Part shown: positions 51,006 to 62,000 of the stretch, one piece after another
Position numbering within the stretch: position 1 is the stretch's first letter
Layout of the letters: every line of letters starts with the position of its first letter
The notes under the pieces: generated by a model
What the model saw: only the letters and a program-made list of their open reading frames with translations
Told to the model about the DNA's origin: nothing
Databases searched by the model: none
Program-made: the position numbers and the translations under genes
Source: Caryophanales bacterium
GTDB taxonomy: Bacteria; Bacillota; Bacilli; Exiguobacteriales; Exiguobacteriaceae
DNA: 64,000 bases
Direction: 5' to 3'
NCBI GenBank assembly: GCA_902362975.1
Contig: CABIYO010000006.1
Location: forward strand, 1-64,000

Positions 51006-54000
51006 ATGTTTTTTGAAAAAATGATTGAGCGAGGGAAACTCGTTATCGTGTTTCTTCTCGTCGCAATCGTCGTGGGCGTGCTGACGTTCTTCCAGCTCCC
51101 TAAACGTGAGATTCCGGAAACAGGGATCAATTTCGTACTCGTTCAAACACCGTATCCTGGTGCGACAGCGGAAACGGTTGAACGGAATGTTACCGGCGTG
51201 TTAGAAGAGGAACTACGTAGTTTGGAGGGAGTAGAGAACGTGACGTCGATTTCGGCTTCAGAGTTCTCGAACATCACGGTCGAGTATGCGGATGGAACCG
51301 ACCAGGCAGAGTTCCAGGCGAACGTCCGACAAGCGTTGTCGGTTGCGACGCCTAGACTTCCTGAAAACGCGCTCGCGCCAACGGTCAATGATTCACTCGG
51401 GCAGTTACCTGTCGCATCGTACTTATTGACAGCAGACGATCGTGGATCGTTCGAGGATGTTCGATCAGACATCGAACAGTTAGAGTCGAAACTTCTGCGA
51501 ACGGATGGCGTGACGGGAGTCACGGTCAGAGGGTTACCAGAGCAGGAGTATGTTGTGTCACTTGATTCTGAAGAGCTGAGTTCACGTCAACTTGCCTTTC
51601 CTGATGTGTTAACGGCCATTAACGAAGAATACAAGACGACACCGCTCGGACGTCAATCGACTGAAGAAGGAATTTATCAACTGGCAATCGATAACTTGAC
51701 GAATGTAGACGACATGGAGCAAGTCATCGTTGGTTCATTCAATGGGGAATCGGTCTTATTATCGGACGTCGGAACGGTCGAAGAGGCAGCGAAAAGTAAA
51801 ACCGATCTCATTTCATTAGACGGAAAGCCGGCTGTTTCGATTACGGTTTCGATTGAATCAGGCTTGGATATTCCAACGATGCAAGACCGTGTCAACGAGG
51901 TAGTCGAAGATGGTCTTTTAGACTTAGACGGTTTTGAGCTCGTTCCATATTATGAACAAGCGAAAGCAGTCGATGCGATCTTCTCGTCATTGACACGCGA
52001 GTTCATTATCGCCATCATTGCCGTCATTGTCGTGACGACGATTGGTTTAACATTCTCTGGCTCGATTATCGTCAGTCTGGCAATTCCGTTGTCATTCTTG
52101 ATCGCCTTGATTCCATTACAGTTTACCGGTGTCGATTTGAACCAAATCTCGATGATCGGGGCAATCATCGCCTTAGGGATCTTGGTTGATGATGCGATTG
52201 TCGTCAACGACAACATCTTACGACGGTATCGTAACGGAGACTCGGCGATGCTTGGAGCAGTCCGAGGAACGAAAGAGGTATGGGGCTCGATTGTCACGTC
52301 GACACTCGCGGTCGTCTTTGCTTTCCTTCCGCTTACCTTGCTATCGGGCGCAAACGGTAACTTCATTCGCGCCTTGCCGACGGTTCTAGCCCTCTCTGTC
52401 TTGGCCTCGATGGTCATCAGTTTGACGCTCGTACCGATTGCGCAGTATTGGTTGAATCGAAAAGAAGTGAAAGTATCAAAACGTGAGCCAGGTTGGCTCG
52501 GTGGACCGCTCAACCGACTCAGTAATTTCTACGCCGACCGCCTCTTACCGAGCGTCGCGAAGCGTCCGTGGGCGTTTGGGATTGTTGGATTTGTCATCAC
52601 GACTGCATTGTACGGTTTGATTTTACTCACGCCGTTTGAGTTCTTCCCGGCAGCAAACCGTCCGGAAGTCGTGACGAGTGTGACCTTCCCCGTTCAAACG
52701 GATTTGGAAGAGACAGAGACACGTCTTGAAGAAATTGAAGCGAGATTCAAAGAAGAAGAGGGTGTCGTGGAAACATCCGTCTTCGCAGGTGGAGGTCTCC
52801 CTGGTTTATTCACGGGTGGACTCGAACAGTCTGGTGAAAACACGGGGCAAGTGGTCGTTCGTGTCGACAACAAATCAATCGAGGCCATCGAATTGATTGA
52901 TAAGTATACGAACGTGTTGCGTGAAGACTATCCGGACGCCGAAATCTTCTTAGATACGCAACAACAAGGACCGCCGGCATCGGCACCTGTTGAATTCACG
53001 ATGCGGAGCGAGACGATTGATCAGCTCGTGGCTGCACGTGACCAAGTGAAAGCCGACCTTGAAGAGATTGACGGGGCCATCGTCCTCGATAATATTAAAG
53101 AACCGTTCCAAACACTCACATACGAATTAAATCGTGAGGAAATGGCACGAGCCGGCGTGACGGCAAAAACAATCAGTGACCAAATTCGTCTCGTCACAGA
53201 CGGTGTTCCAATTGGTACATTCGATGATGGGGTAGAACAGCGTGACGTGAAAATCGTCATTGATGCAGAGGTGAACCGCGAAGCACTCGCCCTTGACGAG
53301 ATTTTAGTTCCTGTCGAAACAGAAGCAGGTCCACCTGTTGCACCACTTAGTACGTTCGTGACGGAGACGACGACGGAACACATTCAACAGATTCCTCGTG
53401 AGAACGGGGAGCGCTCGGTCACACTCCAAATCTATGCGAGCGAAGGCATGGATGAAGAGGCATTTAAACAAGATGTCGAGCAGGTGTTGGATGACGCAAA
53501 GTCGGGGTTAGAGGATGAAGGAATCACGTTCGACCAGTCCGGTGCGAACGACACGCAGAACGAGTTCTTCTTAGAGCTTGCGACATTGTTCGTCGTCGTC
53601 TTGTTCTTGATTTACTTGATCATCGCATTCCAGTTCAATTCACTCTCGTTACCGTTACTTGTCTTGTTCACAATCTATCTCGCGATCGCTGGAGCGGTCG
53701 TCGGATTGTTCGTGACACAGACGCCGTTCAGTTTCATGGCATCGATGGGGATGGTCTCACTTGCGGGAATCGTCGTTCGGAACGCAGTCGTCCTGTTCGA
53801 GTTTATCGAACAACGCATTCGTGAAGGATTACCGGTCACGACCGCCGTTTACGAAGCAGGGCGCGCTCGGATTCGTCCGATTCTATTGACGGCGCTCACG
53901 GCAGTCGTTGCCCTCTTGCCAGTCGCCCTAGGGGAAGACCCGCTCTTCAAACCGCTTGCGATCGGCATCGTATCGGGTATTCTATTCTCAACTGTGTTGA

Positions 54001-54074
54001 CTCTCGTCCTTGTCCCGGCGTACTATCTGATTTTGGCGAAACGTCGTCATAAGGACAAACCATTTACAGAATGA
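51006..54074 (+). CDS. RND-family efflux permease (SwrC/AcrB-like)
   Basis: Proton-driven exporter of the inner membrane; the B. subtilis relative SwrC exports surfactin. The 1022-aa protein begins with a helix (LVIVFLLVAIVVGVLTFFQ), then TPYPGATAETVERNVTGVLEEEL of the porter domain. Two blocks of membrane helices lie at about 325-510 and 850-1010, with the proton-relay Asp pair in LGILVDDAIVVND near 395 and VRNAVVLFEFIEQRIREG in the second half. No adaptor (membrane fusion) protein or outer channel gene is adjacent, as usual in Firmicutes. A hairpin covers its ribosome-binding site. Confidence 0.92.
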   Translation: MFFEKMIERGKLVIVFLLVAIVVGVLTFFQLPKREIPETGINFVLVQTPYPGATAETVERNVTGVLEEELRSLEGVENVTSISASEFSNITVEYADGTDQAEFQANVRQALSVATPRLPENALAPTVNDSLGQLPVASYLLTADDRGSFEDVRSDIEQLESKLLRTDGVTGVTVRGLPEQEYVVSLDSEELSSRQLAFPDVLTAINEEYKTTPLGRQSTEEGIYQLAIDNLTNVDDMEQVIVGSFNGESVLLSDVGTVEEAAKSKTDLISLDGKPAVSITVSIESGLDIPTMQDRVNEVVEDGLLDLDGFELVPYYEQAKAVDAIFSSLTREFIIAIIAVIVVTTIGLTFSGSIIVSLAIPLSFLIALIPLQFTGVDLNQISMIGAIIALGILVDDAIVVNDNILRRYRNGDSAMLGAVRGTKEVWGSIVTSTLAVVFAFLPLTLLSGANGNFIRALPTVLALSVLASMVISLTLVPIAQYWLNRKEVKVSKREPGWLGGPLNRLSNFYADRLLPSVAKRPWAFGIVGFVITTALYGLILLTPFEFFPAANRPEVVTSVTFPVQTDLEETETRLEEIEARFKEEEGVVETSVFAGGGLPGLFTGGLEQSGENTGQVVVRVDNKSIEAIELIDKYTNVLREDYPDAEIFLDTQQQGPPASAPVEFTMRSETIDQLVAARDQVKADLEEIDGAIVLDNIKEPFQTLTYELNREEMARAGVTAKTISDQIRLVTDGVPIGTFDDGVEQRDVKIVIDAEVNREALALDEILVPVETEAGPPVAPLSTFVTETTTEHIQQIPRENGERSVTLQIYASEGMDEEAFKQDVEQVLDDAKSGLEDEGITFDQSGANDTQNEFFLELATLFVVVLFLIYLIIAFQFNSLSLPLLVLFTIYLAIAGAVVGLFVTQTPFSFMASMGMVSLAGIVVRNAVVLFEFIEQRIREGLPVTTAVYEAGRARIRPILLTALTAVVALLPVALGEDPLFKPLAIGIVSGILFSTVLTLVLVPAYYLILAKRRHKDKPFTE

Positions 54075-54083
54075 TTTAGCTTG

Positions 54084-54118
54084 AAGATGTGATGCCCTAT
54101 GGTGTCACATCTTTTTTT
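54084..54118 (+). terminator. Terminator of the RND gene
   Basis: Nine-pair outer stem AAGATGTGA / TCACATCTT with an inner TGCC/GGTG part, then TTTTTTT. Confidence 0.92.
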
Positions 54119-54201
54119 GAACCATTTGTCACATGTTTTGGGTGATGTTGTATGGGTATAATTAGAAGAGAGGTTTTGAACAGTATGGGAGGGAATTGAA
54201 G

Positions 54202-54612
54202 ATGAACGATTCATATACTTGGCTCAATCGCCGTAAAGTACGACCAGCGTACAGTGTGACTGGGAGCCGTTCGTGGTCGAGTGAACGCGTCGTCCGACCA
54301 GATCGCGCACGTGGGAAGGTGGTACGTGATGTGAAACGTGTACGTCGTCCGTACGTAGACGAATACGGCAATCGTCGCTGGACAACGGGACGTGTGGTCG
54401 TCACGGATGCATCACGCAAAGCGCGGGCGCATGGACATGGTGATACAGCCGTACAATTAGAGTTCTCGACACCAACGCCATATGAACGTGTGAAAGAGAT
54501 GATTCCAACGAAACGTGTTCTCGTTCCGGTCGTTGCTGGACTCGCGGTCGTCGGTGGGATTGCCGGTGTCGCCTATGCACTTCGCAAAAAGAAGCGGAAT
54601 AAGAAGAATTAA
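54202..54612 (+). CDS. Arg/Val-rich protein with C-terminal membrane anchor, 136 aa
   Basis: I do not recognise the family. The product has a very basic N-terminal half rich in Arg, Val, Trp and Tyr (RKVRPAYSVTGSRSWSSERV, RRPYVDEYGNRRWTTG) with repeated RVVRPDRAR-like pieces. One membrane helix follows near residues 106-126 (VPVVAGLAVVGGIAGVAYAL) and a tail RKKKRNKKN. That topology suggests a tail-anchored protein with its basic part in the cytoplasm, perhaps contacting lipid, DNA or RNA. ATG 54202 follows GGGAGGG by eight bases. It is monocistronic. Confidence 0.7.
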   Translation: MNDSYTWLNRRKVRPAYSVTGSRSWSSERVVRPDRARGKVVRDVKRVRRPYVDEYGNRRWTTGRVVVTDASRKARAHGHGDTAVQLEFSTPTPYERVKEMIPTKRVLVPVVAGLAVVGGIAGVAYALRKKKRNKKN

Positions 54613-54613
54613 A

Positions 54614-54646
54614 AAAATCGCCGGAATTTCGGCGATTTTTTTTTAG
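54614..54646. terminator. Bidirectional terminator
   Basis: AAAATCGCCG / CGGCGATTTT with a short AATT-centred loop, and A/T tracts on both sides, between two convergent genes. Confidence 0.93.
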
Positions 54647-55029
54647 TTGAAGCGTTCAGCGAGGATGCGCTCGAGTTCACGTTGACCGAGTTCACGCATT
54701 TCTGCTTCATTCTCTTCATCGTATGCATCATCCGAGAAGCGGCCGACAAATTCAACCTTGCCATTACCGAGTTCACGGAATACTAAGTTTTTGCGATCGT
54801 TGTAAAAGACGACACGGTATTCACGACCGTCTTCATGATCATAGTTGAAGACGCCTTTGATGTGGTCCATGTTCTTCTCTTCCGGCTGATTCTCATCATC
54901 GTCCTCATCTTCTTCTGCTTCAGCAGCTTCGTTAGCTTCATCAAGCGCGTCGGCGAGGACTACCGTTTCTTCTTTTTCTTCCGTCTCTTCCTCAGATGAG
55001 ACGACTTCTTTCTTTTCTTCTTCTGTCAT
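54643..55029 (-). CDS. Acidic protein of unknown function, 128 aa
   Basis: The first 55 residues are almost only Glu, Asp, Ala and Lys (EEEKKEVVSSEEETEEKEET...), a disordered acidic tail. The rest is a small alpha/beta domain (MDHIKGVFNYDHEDGREYRV, NLVFRELGNGKVEFVGRFSDDAYDEENEAE). It opens with ATG 55029 after AAAGGAGGTCG. The acidic tail recalls DUF1292 and YqgV-type proteins in general, but the motif does not fit closely enough to name it. It sits between two terminator-like sites and is divergent from nothing nearby. Confidence 0.7.
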   Translation of the reverse strand: MTEEEKKEVVSSEEETEEKEETVVLADALDEANEAAEAEEDEDDDENQPEEKNMDHIKGVFNYDHEDGREYRVVFYNDRKNLVFRELGNGKVEFVGRFSDDAYDEENEAEMRELGQRELERILAERFN

Positions 55030-55084
55030 GTGAAACGACCTCCTTTGCTTACTTTTCTATCATACCCACTTTTTATAGTTGTGA

Positions 55085-55465
55085 CTACTCAAAATGATGC
55101 GAACACACACGGACGACATTCGAAGATGACATGATCAACCGTTGAAATAGCTGACGCTTGATCGATTCCGGGGCATCTACGGTCTTGAGCGCCTGTTCCA
55201 TACACCCAAGCCAATGGCCGGCATGTGTCTCGGAAATGGGATGCTCATGATGAATCGTCGCCAGGTTTCCACCGCCACGACGTTCAGAATATAACTTTGG
55301 ACCGCCGAGCAACTGTGTTAAAAATTCAAATTGGTGCTGTTTGACTCGATCTTGATCTTCCGGAAATAGTGGAAGTAAAATTGGGTCGGCATAGACGAGG
55401 TCATAAAACGCATCAACGAGTTGTTGTACACCACGTTCGCCTCCAAATTGTTCATAGGCACTCAC
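55085..55465 (-). CDS. Truncated haemoglobin, group II
   Basis: Small haem protein of the YjbI/trHbO type, linked in other bacteria to oxygen or nitric-oxide chemistry. The 126-aa product has the start YEQFGGERGVQQLVDAFYDLVYADP with the B10 Tyr, the FLTQLLGGPKLYSE segment, and HHEHPISETHAGHWLGCMEQAL near residue 75 with the proximal His and the group II Trp at G8. GTG 55465, eight bases after GGGGGA, is preferred to ATG 55471, which nearly touches it. Confidence 0.88.
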   Translation of the reverse strand: MSAYEQFGGERGVQQLVDAFYDLVYADPILLPLFPEDQDRVKQHQFEFLTQLLGGPKLYSERRGGGNLATIHHEHPISETHAGHWLGCMEQALKTVDAPESIKRQLFQRLIMSSSNVVRVCSHHFE

Positions 55466-55623
55466 ATACATTCCCCCTCATACGTTCAGTCTAATCGATT
55501 TCAATCGAAAAAGGGAATGATGTAGGCTGATACTTTTTTGGATAAGGTATAAAAGAGGTTTCCCTCTACAAATGCTTAGGGATGGTTCATAATGAAGAAA
55601 AAAGGGAAGGAGTGTTCGCTAAA

Positions 55624-58600
55624 ATGACAGTGACCTTTCACGTTGGTCGATCGGGGACAGGAAAAAGTGAACAAATGATCCATGAGGTCATTCAAGAACT
55701 GAAACAAAACCCGAGTGGACCGACGATTTATATGATTGTACCGGACCAAATGTCGTTTGAGATGGAAAAGAAAATGGCGACAGTCGATGGTTTGCATGGC
55801 TCGACGCGCATTCAAGTCCTTTCGATGCGACGTCTCGCCTTTTTGATGATGCGGGATGCCGGCGTAGCGACAGATCAATTCTTAGACCAGACGGGGACCC
55901 ACTTGTTGTTACGGAGGGTCGTCGAGATGAGCGAAGAACGATTGACCTTGTTCCGCCGTACGATGAATCAGTTCGGATTTTATGAAGAATTGAACCAATT
56001 GATCTCGATGTTGAAACGAGGGCTTGTTGAACCGGAACATTTGTTGCGATTAAGCGAACAGGCACAGCACCGTGCTCTGAAGCTACAGGACCTTTCCATC
56101 ATCTATGAAGGATTTTTAAAGATGACGGAAGGCAAGTCACTCCATGCAGAAGACTATTTCAACGTCATGTTGCAAATCATTCCGGAGACAGATTTGACGG
56201 ATGTACGTGTCTATGTGGACGGATTCAACGAGTTTTCAGAGCAGGAGTTGGCGGTGCTCGTCGCACTTGCAGAGAAAGTCGATGTCGATGTGTTGCTGAC
56301 AATCGATCCTGTCTCCTTGTATCGCCTCAATCCATTGTTTGGACCGACGCAGCGGACGCTCATGCGTTTCAAAGAACTGTTGGCAGAACGGCAGATTCCT
56401 TCTCGAGACGAGCTGTATGATACCGTCTATCGTTACACGCATCCGAGTCTTCGTTACCTTGAGGCCACATTCGACCAATTGACGGCGGAACCTTACACTG
56501 GTTCAGAGAACCGGATTGATTTACATGCCGCAGTCGACCGGACCGTCGAGGTGGAGGCGGCGGTTCGAGAAGTCATCCGTCTGACACGTGAAGAAGGGTA
56601 TCGTTATCGGGATATTGCGCTCGTGTCACGCTCACTCGACGAATATGGTGATTTGGCATCTCAGGCGCTCCAAAAGATGGGACTGCCATACTTCCTTGAT
56701 GAACGGCAACCGATGCTCGACCACCCGCTCGTCGAACTGTTGAAAGCGACGATTGAGATTGCTTTACGTGGATACCGAGAAGAGTCCGTGTTCCGTGCCC
56801 TGAAAACAGAACTCGTCGTCCTCGATCCGGTGCATCGTCGTACGTCTGTTGACCGGCTTGAAGCGTTCGTCATCGAGCGGGGGATCAAACATTATCATTG
56901 GCATGACGAATGGCAATTGCGACGTCGTTCCGGGGAAGAAGCGCGACTCACGAGCGAAGAACTTGATATTGAGGCTGAGCTGAATCGATCGCGGGAACGT
57001 GTCATCGAAACGTTTGATCCGTTGCTATCGGATTTGAAACAGGCGAAGACGATGCAGGCTTATACGCACGCCATATATGCCTTTTTAGAGCGTGTCGGTG
57101 TAGCAGACTGTTTGAGGCACTGGCGCGATGAAGCGATTGAAGAGGCGGAACTACTTGAAGCACGTGAGCATACTCAAGTATGGGATGCGGTCTTGCACTT
57201 GCTCGAACAGTTAGAGACCGCAGCTCCGGAAGAGATGTTGTCGACGGACTTGTTCCTACAGATGATGGACACCGGGCTAGATAGTCTTCGTTATGCGCTC
57301 ATTCCACCTTCGCTTGATCAATTGACGATAACGGATTATGTGCGTGGTCGATTGATTGATAAGAAAGTTGTCTTCCTGCTCGGGGCGAATGAAGATCAAA
57401 TTCCTCTTGTCACGACCCAGTCGAAACTGTTGACCGATCAAGATTTGGATTTCATGCATGAGAATGGACTTCGTGCCGGCAAGGCGACAGAGCACTTGTT
57501 TGATGATGAAACATATTACTTATACAAGGCTGTGACAGCGCCGAGCGAGCGGCTATATATTAGCTACGCCTTAGTCGACAGAACGGGGAAAGCCGTTCAA
57601 CCGGCACGCTTTATCGCTGACTTGAAGGCGCGACTTCACCAAAACGTCATCAAGACTCATTTCGCTGAAGCAGGTGAGCACCGACCGCGTGATCAATTCG
57701 CCTTCTTGACGAATGTAAATCAGACGGCGGCGGTAACGGCACTTGAACTTCAGCGGTTGAGTCGTCATTATCCGATTCAAGATATGTGGTTTGCTGTCTA
57801 TAATGAACTGTTGAAGCATCCAGATGGACGGGAACGTCTCCAGTTGTTGACGAGCGCGCTCTTCTATCAAAACATCCCGGAATCGTTGGATGATCGTGTC
57901 GCAAAATCCTTATATACTCCGTCGATTCGGGCGAGTGTTTCACGTCTCGAGACATTCCAAGCCTGTCCGTTCAAACATTTCGCAAGTTATGGCTTGCGTC
58001 TGAAGGAACGACGATTGTACCGGCTCGAGGCTCCGGATATCGGGAATCTATACCACCGTACCATCGAACATATGTCGCAGACGGTGAAGATGGAAGGAAA
58101 GGAATGGAGAGATGTCACCCCGGACGAGTGTTCCAATTTAGCGGAGCAGGCGGTCGAGCTCGTGACCCCAGAGATTCAGCATGCCATCTTGATGAGTTCA
58201 AATCGTTACACCTACTTAAAGAAAAAATTGACGGACGTCGTCAGTAAGACAGCAGAAGTGTTGATTGAACAATCAAAACGAGACGGCTTTGACCCGGAAG
58301 CGTTTGAACTCGCGTTCGGAAGCGGACAATTTCCCCCCGTTTCGTTCACTTTATCAAACGGGGCGACATGTGAACTGGTCGGTCGAATCGACCGTGTGGA
58401 CACTGCGATGGTCCACGACCAGTTATACGTCCGAATCGTCGACTATAAGTCGAGTAAACGTGAAGTCGACTTTGCAGAAATTTATTACGGTCTGGCGATG
58501 CAGATGCTCATCTATTTGAAGGTATTGATTGAGCAGGCAGAGGTATGGACAAAAGAGAACGTGGCACCTGCTGCGGCGCTCTATTTCCACGTGCACCGAC

Positions 58601-59061
58601 CACTCGTTCCACCTGCTAGTTCTGAAGAAGAGACGCGTCAAAAAGTATTGGAGTCGTACCAGATGCAAGGGCTATTAGTAGATGACCCGGAAGTTTTAGA
58701 GATGATGGACCGTTCGGCGAAAGGTTCATCTAAAAAATCGATTGTCATCCCGGTCAAATATAAAAAAGATGGCACCCCTGACGCCAACACTTTGAAGAAG
58801 ATTGTGACCCCTTCTCAGCTCGAACAGTTGATGGACCATGCCTTCGACGTCGTCAAAGCAAGTGCTGAGGAGATGTACAAAGGAAAAATTGACATTGAAC
58901 CTTATGAATATAAAGAACGGCGCCCGTGTCAGACGTGTCCGTATCAAAGTGTTTGTCATTTTGACGAAGCGCTCTCGAATGCGCCACGTAAATTAAAGAA
59001 GCTCGAGAAAGAAGAGGTATTTCAGGAGTTAGGAGGCGATGACCGTGAAATGGACGAATGA
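55624..59061 (+). CDS. addB: ATP-dependent helicase/nuclease subunit B
   Basis: AddAB processes double-strand breaks for RecA and recognises Chi. The 1145-aa product has the N-terminal P-loop VGRSGTGKSE (residues 7-16), a degenerate helicase core that in B. subtilis reads Chi, and a C-terminal nuclease domain with IVDYKSSKREVDF near 940. The four-Cys iron-sulfur staple is complete: Cys in TFQACPFKHFASYGL near 780 and CQTCPYQSVC near 1100. ATG 55624 is chosen; AAGGAG is 11 bases upstream. It overlaps addA by 23 bases. Confidence 0.94.
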   Translation: MTVTFHVGRSGTGKSEQMIHEVIQELKQNPSGPTIYMIVPDQMSFEMEKKMATVDGLHGSTRIQVLSMRRLAFLMMRDAGVATDQFLDQTGTHLLLRRVVEMSEERLTLFRRTMNQFGFYEELNQLISMLKRGLVEPEHLLRLSEQAQHRALKLQDLSIIYEGFLKMTEGKSLHAEDYFNVMLQIIPETDLTDVRVYVDGFNEFSEQELAVLVALAEKVDVDVLLTIDPVSLYRLNPLFGPTQRTLMRFKELLAERQIPSRDELYDTVYRYTHPSLRYLEATFDQLTAEPYTGSENRIDLHAAVDRTVEVEAAVREVIRLTREEGYRYRDIALVSRSLDEYGDLASQALQKMGLPYFLDERQPMLDHPLVELLKATIEIALRGYREESVFRALKTELVVLDPVHRRTSVDRLEAFVIERGIKHYHWHDEWQLRRRSGEEARLTSEELDIEAELNRSRERVIETFDPLLSDLKQAKTMQAYTHAIYAFLERVGVADCLRHWRDEAIEEAELLEAREHTQVWDAVLHLLEQLETAAPEEMLSTDLFLQMMDTGLDSLRYALIPPSLDQLTITDYVRGRLIDKKVVFLLGANEDQIPLVTTQSKLLTDQDLDFMHENGLRAGKATEHLFDDETYYLYKAVTAPSERLYISYALVDRTGKAVQPARFIADLKARLHQNVIKTHFAEAGEHRPRDQFAFLTNVNQTAAVTALELQRLSRHYPIQDMWFAVYNELLKHPDGRERLQLLTSALFYQNIPESLDDRVAKSLYTPSIRASVSRLETFQACPFKHFASYGLRLKERRLYRLEAPDIGNLYHRTIEHMSQTVKMEGKEWRDVTPDECSNLAEQAVELVTPEIQHAILMSSNRYTYLKKKLTDVVSKTAEVLIEQSKRDGFDPEAFELAFGSGQFPPVSFTLSNGATCELVGRIDRVDTAMVHDQLYVRIVDYKSSKREVDFAEIYYGLAMQMLIYLKVLIEQAEVWTKENVAPAAALYFHVHRPLVPPASSEEETRQKVLESYQMQGLLVDDPEVLEMMDRSAKGSSKKSIVIPVKYKKDGTPDANTLKKIVTPSQLEQLMDHAFDVVKASAEEMYKGKIDIEPYEYKERRPCQTCPYQSVCHFDEALSNAPRKLKKLEKEEVFQELGGDDREMDE

Positions 59062-62000
59062 TCAGTTCGCCGCGATTGAAGCGAGAGGGAGTCACGTGCT
59101 CGTCTCGGCAGCAGCAGGATCCGGAAAGACGGCAGTCCTCGTCGAGCGGTTGTCTAGTCGATTGCTTGATGAAACGGATGAACTCACGGCAGACCGGATG
59201 CTCGTCGTCACCTTTACGAACGCGGCAGCGGCAGAGATGAAACGACGAATCGCAAAGGCACTTGAAGAGGCGTTACGCGACGACCCGACAAATGAATATG
59301 TCCGAAAACAGCGGCAAATGTTGAACCGCGCGCTCATTACGACCATCCATTCATTCTGTTTAGAGGTGATTCGTGAGAACTACTACCTATTGGATTTGGA
59401 TCCGGCGTTTAAGATTGCGGAAGAACGTGACCTCGTCCTATTGCAGGATGATGTCTTAGAAGAAGTGCTTGAGGAAGAGTACGGGAAACAGGATACCGAC
59501 TTCTTCGCTCTTGTCGATGCGTATACGTCAGACCGTGGTGACAGTGAAATCGAGGATTTGATTCTTGGCTTATATCATTATGCGCGCACTCTCCCAAATC
59601 CTGATGCTTATTTAGACAAACTCGTTTCCATGTATACGTTCGGAGAAGATCCTGATGAGGAAGCAATCTTGATTGAGTTTGGACAGATGCTCTGGCATGA
59701 CATCGAAAAAGCCGTACGGGATCTTCGGAAACTTGAAGCGGAGCTTCGGGTCGCCGGGTATGAGCCACAGTCTGAAAACATCCGGCAAGCGATTTTTCCG
59801 TTTGAACAGCTTGAAGGGGAGACCATTGTCTGGAGTGAACTCGAGACGGCGGCACGTGCGATGAAGTTTGGCACGATGAAGGCTGTTCCGAAAAAAGAGG
59901 AGCACCAGATTTACCACGAGGTTCTCAAACCAGCTTACGACCAAGCGAAGAAAAAATTGACGGCAGCGGTGGAACAGGCTCGGGTCAGCGGGGCGGACTT
60001 ATTGGAAAGCGTCTCGATGCAACAACCGCTCGTTGAAACCCTCGTTCGAACGGTCCGTGCGTTCGGCCAAGCCTATGAGCAAGCGAAGCGCGACCGTGCT
60101 TTTGTCGACTTCAGTGACTTGGAACATTATGCGCTCGCCATTTTACGACAAGATGGGGGACCGTCCGATGTTGCGGCGCTTTATAAAGAACGCTTCGCTG
60201 AGGTACTCGTTGATGAATATCAAGATACGAACGAGATTCAAGAAACAATCATCAATCTGGTCGCGAATGAACGAGAAGAAATCGGGAATTTATTTATGGT
60301 AGGCGACATCAAACAATCGATTTATCGATTCCGCCATGCCGAACCGGGTCTCTTCATCGATAAGGCGACGCGCTTTAGACAGGCGAACACAGGGAAGCGG
60401 ATCGACCTCTCTCAAAATTTCCGAAGTCGTTCCGAAGTCCTCTACGGAATCAATGATTTGTTCGTCCAACTCATGGACGAAGAAGTCGGCGAAATCGCAT
60501 ATGATGAGGCGGCCCAACTTGTTCCTGGACGTGAGTATGAACCGATTCCAGCGGACCCTGAGTTTATTTTAGTCGACGGGGCGAGTCGTGAGTTATCGAA
60601 GCAAGAAGTAGAAGGACGAGCGATCGCTACGCGCATCTTAGAACTCGTATCGGGAGACGAACCGTTTAAAGTGACGGATGAATCAACTGGTCAACTCCGA
60701 AACTGTGAATATCGGGATATCGTGATTCTCGTTCGTTCGAAAAAAGAACGTGTGGAGCAATTGATGGACATTTTGACACAGTACAATATTCCAGCCTACA
60801 CGGACTCGGATGGCGGGTATTTTCAAGCGACCGAGATTCGGATGATCCTTGCACTTTTGAAAGTGATTGATAACCCGCTTCAAGACATCCCACTTGCCGG
60901 TGCGCTGCGCTCCCCGATGTTCCGTTTTGATGATAGCGAGTTGGCACGGATTCGACTTGAATCAGAAGATTCTTTCTATGAGGCGCTCAAGGCGAAAGCG
61001 GATGACGATGATGAGCTTGGGGTGAAATGTGGCGACATGCTTGACCGTCTCTCCCGTTGGCGCACTTATGCACGAAATCATAGCTTGTCGGAATTGATTC
61101 AACAATTATTCAATGACACCGGGTTTTATGACTTCTCAGGTGGATTACCTGGAGGAAAAGGGCGGCAGGAAAACTTGAAGGCACTTTATGACCGGGCCCT
61201 CGCCTATGAGCGTAGTGGCTATCGAGGTCTTTATCGCTTCTTACGTGTGATGGACCGACTACAGGATACTGGTGAAGATTTGTCAGAGGCGCGGTCGCTC
61301 GGGGACGAGGAGAACGTCGTTCGTATCATGACCGTGCACAAGTCGAAAGGTCTAGAGTTTCCGGTCACGATTGTTGCCCAACTCGGAAAACAATTTAATA
61401 AACGCGATCAAATGCAACGTGTCATTTTCCACAAACAGTATGGCATCTCGCTTGATGCGATTGACGTCGTGAGACGTACGAAATCGGAGACGTTCGTGAA
61501 AGAGATGATTCGACGTGATTTAGATGCGACGATGAAAGCGGAAGAGATGCGCGTCCTTTATGTGGCCCTGACACGAGCGAAAGAAAAATTGATTCTCGTG
61601 GGAACGGTAGGCGAACCACTCAAACACCTTCAGCAGTGGCTTCAGGTCGGTCGATCTGGAGATCTTTTGGCGAGTGAGGCGAGGCGAGAGGCAAAAACGT
61701 ATCTCGACTGGATTGCACCGGCGCTCTTACGCCTACCGAGTGCCACTTCGTTTATCGAATCATTCGGCTTCACGGTTCCCTCTACTTTCCAAGAGTCGAC
61801 TTCATGGGTTTACCGTGTCATCGGAGAAGCGGACCTTGCAGAGATTGCGACCCTTCAAGAGATGATGGCACAGTTGCACCACGTCCAGCGATTTGAAGCA
61901 ATTGATTTTCCCATTCAAAATGAAGAGGAAACGATTCGTGCCGTTAAGCGGGCTTTGACCTACGAATACCCTGCACGGGATGCGGTGCGTACGGCGGCGA

